From: Isoptericola chiayiensis
Lineage (GTDB): Bacteria > Actinomycetota > Actinomycetes > Actinomycetales > Cellulomonadaceae
Direction: 5' to 3'
DNA length: 64,000 nt
Assembly: GCF_013149805.1 (NCBI RefSeq)
Contig: NZ_JABEZT010000010.1
Location: forward strand, 37,562 to 101,561
The number at the start of each line of letters is the position of its first letter. Position 1 is the first letter of the stretch. The notes under the pieces were generated by a model that made no database searches, had not been told where the DNA came from, and saw only the letters and a program-made list of their open reading frames with translations. Positions 16,309 to 24,196 of this stretch are shown piece by piece. A program made the translations under genes and the position numbers.

Positions 16309-17583
16309 TCAGGGCCACCGCGCCGGGTCGCCGCCCCAGGGGCGGGCCGGGAACGGGTAGTCGTCCACCGGCAGCGCCGGGCGCGCCGTCGTGACGTCCC
16401 CGTGCGTGACGGTGGCCGACGACGGCGGCACCGCGGCGGGCGGGTGGCCCGGCTCGCGGCCGGCGGCGTCGAGCAGCCAGGTGGCCGTGCGCGCCAGGGA
16501 CACGGTGACGTCCCGCCCGGTGCCGTCGTCGGACCGTGCCGTCAGGGCGTCCACCACCCCGGCGGCCAGCAGGTACCCGGTCGCGTGGTCGAGGGCCTGC
16601 GCGGGCAGCGCGCCGGGGGTGGCGCCGTCGGCGGACTCGATCAGGGCGATCCCGCAGGCCGCCTGCACGATCGAGTCGAACCCGCGACGCCCAGCCCACG
16701 GACCGGCGTCGCCCCAGGCCGAGACCCGCGCGCGCACCACGTCGCCCGGCACCCGCAGGCCCAGTGACTCGATCGCGCCCGGCCGGTAGCCGATGACCAG
16801 GACGTCGGCGGAGTCCAGCAGCTCCTGGGCGAGGGCGAGGCCGGCGCGGTCGCGCAGGTCGAGCACGGTGCTGCGCTTGCCCTGCCCGGTGTCGAGGTGC
16901 TGCTCGGCGATCTCCGCCGGGTGCGGCGGGTCGACGCGCAGCACATCGGCCCCCAGCAGCGCGAGGGTACGGGTCCCGACGGGCCCGGCGATGACCCGGG
17001 TCAGGTCCAGCACCCGCATGCCGGCCGGCACCCGCCCACCGCCCCGCAGGCGCCGACGGCTCTGATCTGTTGCACTCCGGCGGCCGTACTGCAACGTTTC
17101 GTAGCCGTCGGCGCGGGTGGAGGTGGCGACGAGCGGTCCGACGGCGGCCGCCCGGCCGGGTGCGGAGCGGCGCCACTCGCCCTCGGTGCGGACCCGGACC
17201 GCGACCGCCCCCGCGGCCGCGGCGTCGTCCTCCACCCGCTGGGCGCTCGCCGTCGCGAGCCGGGCGGCGAGCTGCTCCCGGTCGGCGTCGCCGGGCAGCC
17301 CCAGCACCTCGAGCAGCCGCGCGCGGTGGTGCGGATAGTTGGCGTGGGTGCGCACCCAGCCGTCCGCGGCGGGGAAGAACCCGGAGTGGGCAGCGAACCC
17401 GGCCCAGGGCTCCCCGCCGACCCGCAGCAGGCGGTCGGAGCCGAACGCCGCGGCCACCCGGGCCGGGTCGAGCGGGGCGTCCACGAGCGGGCCGGTCGTG
17501 CCCGCCCGGCGGGCGGCGTCGCGCACCGCGCTCAGGGCGCGGTCGGCGAGAGCCGGCACGGGCAGGGTCGCGGCGAGCCACAT
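16309..17583 (-). CDS. Family III (CaiB/BaiF-type) CoA-transferase with permuted halves
   Basis: A 424-residue protein. The part that normally opens the family, MRVLDLTRVIAGPVGTRTLA with LGADVLRVDPP, begins here near residue 188. The part normally found towards the C-terminus (AHSGFFPAADGWVRTHANYP) comes first. So the two halves appear in reversed order compared with CaiB or formyl-CoA transferase. AQALDHATGYLLAAGVVDAL near residue 330 resembles the segment carrying the catalytic Asp in formyl-CoA transferase, but I cannot confirm the alignment. The acyl substrate is unknown; neighbours give no hint. Confidence 0.8.
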   Translation of the reverse strand: MWLAATLPVPALADRALSAVRDAARRAGTTGPLVDAPLDPARVAAAFGSDRLLRVGGEPWAGFAAHSGFFPAADGWVRTHANYPHHRARLLEVLGLPGDADREQLAARLATASAQRVEDDAAAAGAVAVRVRTEGEWRRSAPGRAAAVGPLVATSTRADGYETLQYGRRSATDQSRRRLRGGGRVPAGMRVLDLTRVIAGPVGTRTLALLGADVLRVDPPHPAEIAEQHLDTGQGKRSTVLDLRDRAGLALAQELLDSADVLVIGYRPGAIESLGLRVPGDVVRARVSAWGDAGPWAGRRGFDSIVQAACGIALIESADGATPGALPAQALDHATGYLLAAGVVDALTARSDDGTGRDVTVSLARTATWLLDAAGREPGHPPAAVPPSSATVTHGDVTTARPALPVDDYPFPARPWGGDPARWP

Positions 17584-17718
17584 GATCCGACGGTAGCGCC
17601 GACGGCGGATTTCACCCCGCCCTTCCGGCCCGGTGGGGGCATGCTGGAAGAGGCGCCGTCCTCACCGCACGGACCGGCTCACGGCCCCCGGGCGACGTCC
17701 GGCACGAAGGAGTGCGTC

Positions 17719-18129
17719 ATGGTCGATGTCCAGCGAGGGTTCGCGAGCTTCTCCGTCGACGACATCGACGCGGCGCAGCGGTTCTACTCCGAGGTGCTCG
17801 GGCTGCCGGTCACGGCCGAACGCGGGACGTTGATCCTGCACCTGCCCGGTGGGACGGTGATCTTCGTCTACCCCAAGGGCGAGGACCACGCCCCGGCCTC
17901 GTTCACGGTCTTCCACCTGGCCGTCGACGACGTGGACGCCGTGGTCGAGGAGCTGGCCGCCCACGGGGTGGAGCCGGTCCGCTACGAGGCGTTCGAGCAC
18001 GACGACAGCGGGGTCGTGCGCGGGTTCATGGAGGGCGGTGACGGTGTCTGGTTCGCCGATCCGGCCGGGAACGTCATCGGGTTCATGGACGGCGAGGGGG
18101 CACGGTTGTTCGCCGAGGCGGTCGGCTGA
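17719..18129 (+). CDS. VOC-family (glyoxalase/bleomycin-resistance fold) protein
   Basis: A 136-residue protein with two beta-alpha-beta-beta-beta units of the vicinal oxygen chelate fold. Unit 1 runs from FASFSVDDIDAAQRFYSEVLG, unit 2 from TVFHLAVDDVDAVVEELAAHG to WFADPAGNVIGFMD. The usual metal-binding Glu at the end of the last strand is replaced in part (GFMDGE), and the first ligand position is Ser rather than His, so it may be non-metal or non-enzymatic. AAGGAG lies eight bases before the ATG. Substrate unknown. Confidence 0.85.
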   Translation: MVDVQRGFASFSVDDIDAAQRFYSEVLGLPVTAERGTLILHLPGGTVIFVYPKGEDHAPASFTVFHLAVDDVDAVVEELAAHGVEPVRYEAFEHDDSGVVRGFMEGGDGVWFADPAGNVIGFMDGEGARLFAEAVG

Positions 18130-18189
18130 GCCGGTGCCCCCGGGGCGGCCTGCTAACGGCCGGCGTGCGGCCCGCCCCGTGATGGTCGT

Positions 18190-18195
18190 TAGGAT
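18190..18195 (+). promoter_or_regulatory. -10 box of a leaderless message
   Basis: TAGGAT ends six bases before the ATG of the DUF5926 gene and no Shine-Dalgarno site is present, so the transcript probably begins at or next to the start codon. Confidence 0.6.
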
Positions 18196-18201
18196 CGGGG
18201 C

Positions 18202-19029
18202 ATGGCCAAGACCTCCGGTGAGTTCGTGCTGCGTCCGTTCGAGGGTCTGCCCGGTGAGGCGGACTGGGTGTCGATGCGGGAGATCGTGCCGTCGGCGACC
18301 GCGCCGGCGCGCACCACCGCCGAGCACGGCGCCCGGGAGGTGACGGTCGCGACGGTGCTGCCCGGTGGATGGGCGGCGCTGCACCGCGAGGACGGCACCG
18401 TGCTGCTCGCCGTGCAGGGCATCCTCAACTCGGACGACCTCAGCCGCGACCTGGCGGCCGCCCTCCTGATGGCGCTGGACGCCGAGCCGGGGACCGGCGT
18501 CGGCCCCGAGCAGCTCGAGGTCGCCGCGGACGGACCGCGCCTGCAGGACGTGCTGGACACCTCCGTCCCGTTCGAGGTGACCGTCCACGACGGGTACGAC
18601 TACTGGATCGACTCGTCCGCCGAGGTCACCGAGGACATCCGCGCGGGCCTGGACGAGGCCGCCGGCCAGTCGGTGCCCACCGTGAAGGTCGACGGCGTCG
18701 AGGCCGCCTACTGGTGCCGGATGAGCCGCGAGTTCGTGCGGTGGGCCCGCACCGAGGACGAGGACCGCGTCGTGGACGCGATCGCCCGCCTGCACGCGAA
18801 GCGCGACTCCGGGCTGGCCGGCGGCAAGTTCCTGGGCATGTTCAGGGCCTGCGGGCTGGTGGTCCCCGTGTGGGAGCTGCCGCGCGGCACCGAGGCGGAC
18901 GAGCTGGCCGATCCGATGCAGGACCTGTCCGAGCGGTTCGAGGCGGCGCTCGCCGTCGACGAGCCGCTGGACGCCACGCAGCGCCGCGCGCGGGCCGGGA
19001 TTGTCTCCCGCCAGGTCACGCTGCGCTGA
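18202..19029 (+). CDS. DUF5926 family protein
   Basis: A 275-residue cytosolic protein. It matches my memory of the actinobacterial family DUF5926, whose members have a conserved start (FVLRPFEGLPGEADWVSMREIVPSATAP), LPGGWAALHREDG, DYWIDSS and a C-terminal helix AGIVSRQVTLR. Some members carry a SEC-C zinc motif at an end; none is seen here. No catalytic residues are obvious and its function is not known. It appears to be transcribed alone from a leaderless promoter, upstream of a glycosyltransferase in the same direction. Confidence 0.85.
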   Translation: MAKTSGEFVLRPFEGLPGEADWVSMREIVPSATAPARTTAEHGAREVTVATVLPGGWAALHREDGTVLLAVQGILNSDDLSRDLAAALLMALDAEPGTGVGPEQLEVAADGPRLQDVLDTSVPFEVTVHDGYDYWIDSSAEVTEDIRAGLDEAAGQSVPTVKVDGVEAAYWCRMSREFVRWARTEDEDRVVDAIARLHAKRDSGLAGGKFLGMFRACGLVVPVWELPRGTEADELADPMQDLSERFEAALAVDEPLDATQRRARAGIVSRQVTLR

Positions 19030-19195
19030 CCTGCACCGAATTTTCACCCGCTGACCCTCGGCTCGCCGCGGGACGCTGCGCCCGGTTCCCCTACCGTGGG
19101 AGTAGGATTCCGAGGGAAGTTCTTTGCACTTCCGACTCCGCAGGTCGCGGGGTCACCATCGACCAGGTCGATCAGGCCGCACGAGGCAGGGAGCT

Positions 19196-20080
19196 GTGAA
19201 CGCCGACCCAGGTGGCACCCGCACGGGTGACGACGTCGCACGAGAGGGCACGACGGCGGGCCCGGCGCCCGCACGCCGCCCCGGCGGGATGCCGGTGGCG
19301 AAGACCCCGCGCCCGCCGACCGCGTCCGACGGACGCAACCGGCAGCGCGTCGCCGTGGTCGTCCCCGCCAAGGACGAGCAGGAGCGGATCGCGGCGACGG
19401 TGCGCTCGGCGCGCGCGATCCCGCACGTCGACCTCGTCCTGGTCGTCGACGACGGGTCCGACGACGACACCCAGCACGTCGCGCGGGACGCTGGCGCCGT
19501 CGTCGTGCGCCACTCCCACAACCGCGGCAAGGCGGCGGCGATGGAGACCGGTGCCGCCGTCGTCGCGATGCGCGACGCCGACGGCCGTGCCCCGCGGCTG
19601 CTCCTGTTCATCGACGGTGACCTCGGTGATACGGCGGTCAACACCGCACCACTGGTGCGTCCGGTCCGCGAAGGTGTCGCCGACGTGGCGATCGCGCTGC
19701 TCCCCAAGCAGAAGGGCGCGGGTGGCCGTGGCATCGTCGTCGGCGCCGCCCGCCGCTCGATCCACCGGCTCACCGGGTGGAGCCCCACGCAGCCGCTGTC
19801 CGGCATGCGCTGCCTGACCCGCGAGGCGTTCGACGCCGCGACGCCGCTGGCCCGCGGTTGGGGTGTCGAGACGGGAATGACCATCGACCTGCTGCGCGCC
19901 GGCTATGTGGCCGTCGAGGTGCCGTGCGACCTGCGGCACCGGCCCTCGTCGAACGACCTCGCCGGTCAGCTGCACCGGGCGGGTCAGTACCGCGACGTCA
20001 TGGCCGCCGTGGGCGCCCGCCAGGTGCGCCGCGTGGCCGACAAGGTCGGGCGGATCGGCAGGTCGGGCATCCGGCGCTGA
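19196..20080 (+). CDS. Family 2 glycosyltransferase
   Basis: A 294-residue GT-A protein of the DPM1/polyisoprenyl-phosphate glycosyltransferase type. After a disordered N-terminal stretch of about 55 residues come VAVVVPAKDEQERIAATV, VVDDGSDDDTQ and the metal-binding FIDGDLGDT (near residue 143). SGMRCLTREAFDAATPLARGWGVETGMTIDLLRAGY covers the acceptor and catalytic region. No C-terminal membrane helices are present. Substrates may be a UDP- or GDP-sugar and a lipid or small-molecule acceptor; not decidable. The GTG 19196 is preferred because CAGGGAG precedes it; the frame is open 24 codons further upstream. Confidence 0.85.
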   Translation: MNADPGGTRTGDDVAREGTTAGPAPARRPGGMPVAKTPRPPTASDGRNRQRVAVVVPAKDEQERIAATVRSARAIPHVDLVLVVDDGSDDDTQHVARDAGAVVVRHSHNRGKAAAMETGAAVVAMRDADGRAPRLLLFIDGDLGDTAVNTAPLVRPVREGVADVAIALLPKQKGAGGRGIVVGAARRSIHRLTGWSPTQPLSGMRCLTREAFDAATPLARGWGVETGMTIDLLRAGYVAVEVPCDLRHRPSSNDLAGQLHRAGQYRDVMAAVGARQVRRVADKVGRIGRSGIRR

Positions 20081-20117
20081 ACGGCCTCGTCCTCCGTCGA
20101 AGGGGTTGCCGCAGCGG

Positions 20118-20408
20118 TCAGTCCCCGACGGCGCCCGTCCTCGTGCTCCCGGCCGGGCCCTGCCACCACGCCAGCCCGGGCATGCCGACCCGGGTCCCGG
20201 CCGGGTGCTCGACGACGACGAGCAGCACCGCCGTGCACGCCCGGCAGCGGGCCACCGCGCCCATCGGGTGCCGGTAGACGACGCACGCAGCCAGGACGGA
20301 CACGTCGCCGCAGTGCGCGCAACGGCCGGTGACCAGGGTGACGTCGGTGGCGAAGAGCCCGGCCAGCGGGCCGGCCAGGCTGTTGCCGTCGAGGGGTGCG
20401 GGATCCAT
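20118..20408 (-). CDS. DUF6510 family zinc-ribbon-like protein
   Basis: A 96-residue protein with two CxxC pairs: RCAHCG near residue 30 and RCRACTA near residue 55, spaced like a rubredoxin-type zinc knuckle. A hydrophobic stretch VLLVVVEHP follows. It matches the DUF6510 family, which in Actinobacteria sits beside a SuoX-type molybdopterin protein and an FAD reductase, as here. Its ATG overlaps the reductase stop (ATGA), so the three are made together. It may bind metal or pass electrons; that is inference. Confidence 0.85.
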   Translation of the reverse strand: MDPAPLDGNSLAGPLAGLFATDVTLVTGRCAHCGDVSVLAACVVYRHPMGAVARCRACTAVLLVVVEHPAGTRVGMPGLAWWQGPAGSTRTGAVGD

Positions 20409-21121
20409 CAGACGCCTCCGAAACGTTCGGTGCGGATGCGTGCGGCGTCGTGGCCGGCGTCGACCAGCAGCGCGGCCGCGGCCTCGACGAACCCGGTGGG
20501 GCCGCACACGTACACGCGGGCACCGACGTCCGGGGCGAAGGCGTGCGCCGTGACGTCGTCGAGCGTCAGGCGTCCTGGCGGTCTTGTCGACGCCGGCGGC
20601 GCCTCCCGGCTGTACAGCCACGTCGTGGTCAGACCCTCGGTGCTGTCGAGCTCCTTCGCGAAGAACGCGTCCGCGGGCGTGCGCACGGCGGCCAGCAGCC
20701 GGAACGGGGCGTCCGACGTCGGAGCCGCCGCCCGGGCGCGGGCCATCGCCGCCAGCGGCACGATGCCGGACCCGCCCGCGACGAGCTGCACCGCACCGCC
20801 GTCGTGCGGGCGCCACACGAAGTAGCCGCCGAGCGGTCCGCGCACCTCCATCCGGTCCCCGGGCCGTGCCTCGTGCACCAGGTAGGGCGAGACCTCGCCG
20901 CCGCGCACCTCGTCCACGGCGAGCTCGACCACCTCGTCCCGCCCGACGCGCGCCAGCGAGTACGACCGCACCGCCTGGTAGCCGTCGGGCGCCGTCAGCC
21001 GCACGTCCACGTGCTGCCCCGCCAGGGCTCCGGCGAACCCCGGCACCGCGAGCGTCAGCACGCGGGCGCTCGCGGCGAGGGGCTCGGTGCGGACCACCTG
21101 GGCCGCGTGCCAGGAGCTCAC
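20408..21121 (-). CDS. FAD/NAD(P)-binding ferredoxin-reductase-type oxidoreductase
   Basis: A 237-residue flavoprotein of the ferredoxin-NADP reductase superfamily. FAD motif RSYSLARVG is near residue 60, VRGPLGGYFVW near 98, the NAD(P) loop LVAGGSGIVPLAAMARAR near 115, and the C-terminal VYVCGPTGFVEAAAALLVDAG near 203. It has no 2Fe-2S domain, so the partner electron carrier must be separate. The GTG start overlaps the stop of the molybdopterin gene (GTGA). Context suggests it supplies or drains electrons for that enzyme. Confidence 0.92.
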   Translation of the reverse strand: MSSWHAAQVVRTEPLAASARVLTLAVPGFAGALAGQHVDVRLTAPDGYQAVRSYSLARVGRDEVVELAVDEVRGGEVSPYLVHEARPGDRMEVRGPLGGYFVWRPHDGGAVQLVAGGSGIVPLAAMARARAAAPTSDAPFRLLAAVRTPADAFFAKELDSTEGLTTTWLYSREAPPASTRPPGRLTLDDVTAHAFAPDVGARVYVCGPTGFVEAAAALLVDAGHDAARIRTERFGGV

Positions 21122-21711
21122 CCGTACCGCTGCTCGGACCACGGGTCGCCGTACAGGTGGTAGCCGTTCTGCTCCCAGAACCCCGGCTCGTCGTCGAGGT
21201 GCAGCGTCAGGGCGCGCAGCCACTTGGCGGACTTCCACAGGTACAGGTGCGGGACGAGCAGCCGCACCGGGCCGCCGTGCAGCGGCTCGAGCGGCTCGCC
21301 CTCGTACTCGGTGACGACCCAGGCTCGCCCGTCGAGCAGGTCGTCCAGCGGCAGGTTCGTGGTGTATCCGCCGAACGAGTGGGCGACCACGTACTCGGCC
21401 GCGGTCTCCACGTCGGCGAAGAACGCGTCCACGGGCACGCCCCGCCAGTGCGTGTCCTGCTTGGACCACCGGGTGACGCAATGGATGTCGACCGTGACGT
21501 CCTCGGCCGGCAGGGCCTGCAGCGCCGCCCAGTCCCAGCGGTGCTCGGCGCCCTCCTCGGTGCGGATCGTCAGCTGCCAGGTCGAGGTGTCGACGTTCGG
21601 CGTCGGCCCGATCGACAGGACGGGGAAGTCGTCGGTCAGGTACTGACCGGGCGGCACGGGACGCTCGCTGTCGGGCCGGCGTCCGCCGAAGCCTCTGGTG
21701 AAGACAGCCAT
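21118..21711 (-). CDS. Sulfite-oxidase-type molybdopterin oxidoreductase, catalytic domain only
   Basis: A 197-residue protein covering the oxidoreductase molybdopterin domain (SuoX/YedY fold). VDIHCVTRWSKQDTHWRGVP near residue 92 contains the conserved Cys that binds the molybdenum. HGGPVRLLVPHLYLWKSAKWL near 155 contacts the cofactor. There is no Tat signal and no dimerisation or heme domain, so it is probably cytosolic and depends on the coupled reductase. MAVFTRGFGGRR is the chosen start, with GGAGCAG before it; the frame could start 39 codons earlier without support. First gene of the trio. Confidence 0.92.
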   Translation of the reverse strand: MAVFTRGFGGRRPDSERPVPPGQYLTDDFPVLSIGPTPNVDTSTWQLTIRTEEGAEHRWDWAALQALPAEDVTVDIHCVTRWSKQDTHWRGVPVDAFFADVETAAEYVVAHSFGGYTTNLPLDDLLDGRAWVVTEYEGEPLEPLHGGPVRLLVPHLYLWKSAKWLRALTLHLDDEPGFWEQNGYHLYGDPWSEQRYG

Positions 21712-21754
21712 GGTCTGCTCCTCGGTGACGGTCCTCGCGGCACGACGTCGCGGG

Positions 21755-21786
21755 GTCAGGGGGTGACGATCGCGAAGTCCGGGTCG
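21755..21786 (-). pseudogene. Scrap of an alkyl-sulfatase C-terminus
   Basis: This 32-base patch matches the end of the intact sulfatase gene (from 22148) at 31 positions and encodes the same last residues DPDFAIVTP and stop. Homology stops abruptly on the upstream side. It seems to be the remnant of a second copy. Confidence 0.7.
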
Positions 21787-21917
21787 GGGGCGTCGATGTC
21801 GCCAGGATGGCAGCGGAGGTTCTCCCACGCGCGGCGAGAAGGTGCGGGCGGGGCCGTGGTCTGCACGGTGTAGCCCGGATCGTCTGCAAAGTGTAGTTTC
21901 CGAGTCCTGCAGACTCC

Positions 21918-22055
21918 CTGTTGCGGTTCGCCGCCAAGGTCGACAGCAGCCGCACCGGACCGTTGGCGGTGCTGGCCGTCATCACGGGCAGCGGCTACGC
22001 GTACCGGAGGCCTGACGGTGTGGCCGTCGTCCCCCTGGGAGCTCTCGGTCCCTGA
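21918..22055 (+). pseudogene. C-terminal remnant of a DUF4143-type AAA ATPase
   Basis: An open stretch of 45 codons with stop but no start reads LLRFAAKVDSSRTGPLAVLA, then VITGSGYAYRRPDGVAVVP and LGALGP. From memory this is the closing segment of DUF4143/AAA-14 ATPases (often ending YxYxRxDGVxVxPIGxLGP). The ATPase and first half of DUF4143 are absent. Just upstream, GTCTGCA and TGCAGAC form an inverted pair around position 21895, and homology to the remnant starts right after it. Confidence 0.65.
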
Positions 22056-22111
22056 GGCGCGACCGTCGCGGTGCCGACGGTGCGGTGACAACCCGATGCT
22101 CCCCGGAGAAC

Positions 22112-22150
22112 TCACGTCTCGAACAGTGCCTGGCCCAGGTCCTCCCCGTC
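22112..22150 (-). pseudogene. Scrap of an EfeB-type peroxidase C-terminus
   Basis: These 13 codons read DGEDLGQALFET plus stop. The intact peroxidase gene at 24197 ends DGEYLGQALLEA; 35 of 39 bases agree. The scrap overlaps the stop of the intact sulfatase by two bases. The rest of the 437-base gap 21712-22148 outside this and the other two scraps shows nothing I recognise. Confidence 0.7.
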
Positions 22151-24038
22151 AGGGGGTGACGATGGCGAAGTCCGGGTCGCCGTCGTCCAGGACCGCGGCA
22201 AGTCGTCCGATCACGCTCTCGTCGCCGGTGACCTCCATCCCGGCGGCAGCCAGCACCTCCGACGTCACGGTCCCGCCGGCCAGCACCGGCAGCGCTCCCT
22301 GCGTCCCCGTCAGGGTCGCGTCCGCCGCGCCGCGCTGCGCCGAGGTGCTGTAGGTGAGCGCCCCGTGCCGGAGACGGAGGCGATACCGGGAGTCGACGTC
22401 GGTGAGGACCACGTCGATCGTCAGCGACTCGTCCCAAGACCGCGGCCCGTCGATGCGGACGGCGAGGGCGTCGAACAGCATCTGCGGCGTGAGGTTCGAG
22501 ATGATGTCCGGCGCCGCCGTCGTCGTCGGAGTACCGAACTGTCCCTCCCGCAGTTCCGTCGCCCCCGACAGGTAGAAGTTGCGCCACGTGCCGTTCTCCG
22601 ACCCGTACCCGAGCTGCTCGTAGGTGTCCGCCAGGAGCTCCCGTGCCGTCGCGTGGTCCGGCTGAGCGAAGACGACGTGGTTCGCGAGCTCTGCCGCCCA
22701 CCGGAAGTCGCCGCCGTCGAACGCCTCGCGGGCACCGGCGACGACGGCGTCGGCGCCGCCGCCGAGCGCGACGTACCGCCGCGCCCGCTCCACGGGTGGG
22801 TGCTCCCACAGGTGCGCGGGGTTGCCGTCGAACCAGCCCATGTACCGCTGGTAGATCGCCTTGACGTTGTGGCTGACCGAGCCGTAGTAGCCGCGCGCGT
22901 TCCACGCGTTCTCCAGCACGGGCGGCAGGTGGATCTGCTCGGCGATCTCCGGCCCCGTCAGCCCCTGGTTGAGCATCCGCAACGTCTGGTCGTGCAGGTA
23001 GGCGTACAGGTCGCGCTGGTTCTCGAGGAAGGTCACCGCGCGTTCCTGACCCCACGTGGGCCAGTGGTGCGAGGAGAACACCACCTCGAGGTCCTGCCCG
23101 AACAGGTCGATCGTCTCGGTGAGGTACCTCGACCACGAGTTCGGGTCGCGGACCACGGCACCGCGCAGCGTCAACAGGTTGTGCTGGGTGTGGGTGGCGT
23201 CCTCCGCGGCGCACAGGGCGCGGTGGTCCGGGAAGTAGAACAGCATCTCCGCCGGGGCCTCGGTGTCCGGGGCCATCTGGAAGACGATGCGGACGCCGTC
23301 GACGGTCTCCTCCTGGCCCGTCGTCGTGATGTCGAGCGTGGGGCGGATCAGGGTGACGGTCCCGGTGGACGTGGTCTGGCCCAGGCCGGCGCCGACCTGG
23401 CCCTGCGGCCCACGGGCGAGCGCCGCCCCGTACATGAAGCCCGCCCGACGCGACATCGCCGTGCCGGCGTACACGTTCTCCGACACGGCGTGCTCGGTGA
23501 AGCCGGCGGGCGCGAGGACGGCGACACGTCCGGCGTCGACGTCCTCCTGCGTGGTCACGCCCTTGACGCCACCGAAGTGGTCGACGTGGGAGTGGGTGTA
23601 GATCACGCCGGTGACCGGCCGGTCGCCGCGGTGCTCGCGGTAGAGCTCCAGCGCCGCTGCGGCGGTCTCGGTGGAGATCAGCGGGTCGATGACGACCACG
23701 CCCGTGTCGCCCTCGACGAACGTGACGTTGGAGAGGTCGAACCCGCGCACCTGGTAGATCCCCGGCACCACCTCGAACAGCCCCTGCTCGACGACCAGCC
23801 GCGACTGCCGCCACAGGCTCGGGTTCACGGTGTCCGGGGCGTCACCGTCGAGGAACGCGTACGAGTCGGCGTCCCACACGACCCGACCGTCGTCGGCGGT
23901 GACCGTGCCGGGCGTGCGACGGGCGATCAGACCGCGCGAGGCGTCGTCGAAGGCGCGGGTGTCGTCGAAGGGGAGGCGCTCGCGGATCTCCTGCTGCTGG
24001 CGCGCGACAGTGGGAGATGCGGGGCGGGGAGTCGGCAT
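22149..24038 (-). CDS. Alkyl sulfatase (metallo-beta-lactamase superfamily)
   Basis: A 629-residue SdsA1/YjcS-type hydrolase that splits alkyl sulfates such as dodecyl sulfate into alcohol and sulfate with two zinc ions. The zinc motif THSHVDHFGG lies near residue 149, ENVYAGTAMSRRAGFMYG near 188, and AEDATHTQHNLLTLRGA near 271. Then SSHHWPTWG near 327, a helical dimerisation domain, and a C-terminal SCP2-like domain from about 505. There is no export signal, so it acts in the cytosol. MPTPRP is the chosen start; 28 codons upstream are open but unlike the family. It follows the peroxidase gene but a terminator lies between. Confidence 0.93.
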   Translation of the reverse strand: MPTPRPASPTVARQQQEIRERLPFDDTRAFDDASRGLIARRTPGTVTADDGRVVWDADSYAFLDGDAPDTVNPSLWRQSRLVVEQGLFEVVPGIYQVRGFDLSNVTFVEGDTGVVVIDPLISTETAAAALELYREHRGDRPVTGVIYTHSHVDHFGGVKGVTTQEDVDAGRVAVLAPAGFTEHAVSENVYAGTAMSRRAGFMYGAALARGPQGQVGAGLGQTTSTGTVTLIRPTLDITTTGQEETVDGVRIVFQMAPDTEAPAEMLFYFPDHRALCAAEDATHTQHNLLTLRGAVVRDPNSWSRYLTETIDLFGQDLEVVFSSHHWPTWGQERAVTFLENQRDLYAYLHDQTLRMLNQGLTGPEIAEQIHLPPVLENAWNARGYYGSVSHNVKAIYQRYMGWFDGNPAHLWEHPPVERARRYVALGGGADAVVAGAREAFDGGDFRWAAELANHVVFAQPDHATARELLADTYEQLGYGSENGTWRNFYLSGATELREGQFGTPTTTAAPDIISNLTPQMLFDALAVRIDGPRSWDESLTIDVVLTDVDSRYRLRLRHGALTYSTSAQRGAADATLTGTQGALPVLAGGTVTSEVLAAAGMEVTGDESVIGRLAAVLDDGDPDFAIVTP

Positions 24039-24127
24039 GTCGTCAGGATCGCAGCGGACGCCCCGGCACGCGCGCGAAGAACGGTAGGTCCGACGACACC
24101 GAGGAAGGGGTCGGATCGGCACGGTGC

Positions 24128-24161
24128 GGCCGGATCGGTACGACCTCGTACCGATCCGGCC
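24128..24161. terminator. Terminator after the EfeB-type peroxidase gene
   Basis: A perfect 16-bp inverted repeat (24128-24143 with 24146-24161) leaves only two central bases, so the RNA would fold with a slightly shorter stem and larger loop. It sits 36 bases past the peroxidase stop and before the sulfatase start. Confidence 0.7.
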
Positions 24162-24196
24162 TCGCCCTGCCGACCCGGGGCGCCGTCAGATGTGTG

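Noticed and set aside
21712..22148. An insertion sequence or integron in the gap
   Set aside because: No transposase or integrase sequence and no terminal repeats of IS type are visible; only gene-end scraps.
24128..24161. An operator for the sulfatase gene
   Set aside because: It could bind a regulator, but its place just after the peroxidase stop and its stem form fit a terminator better.
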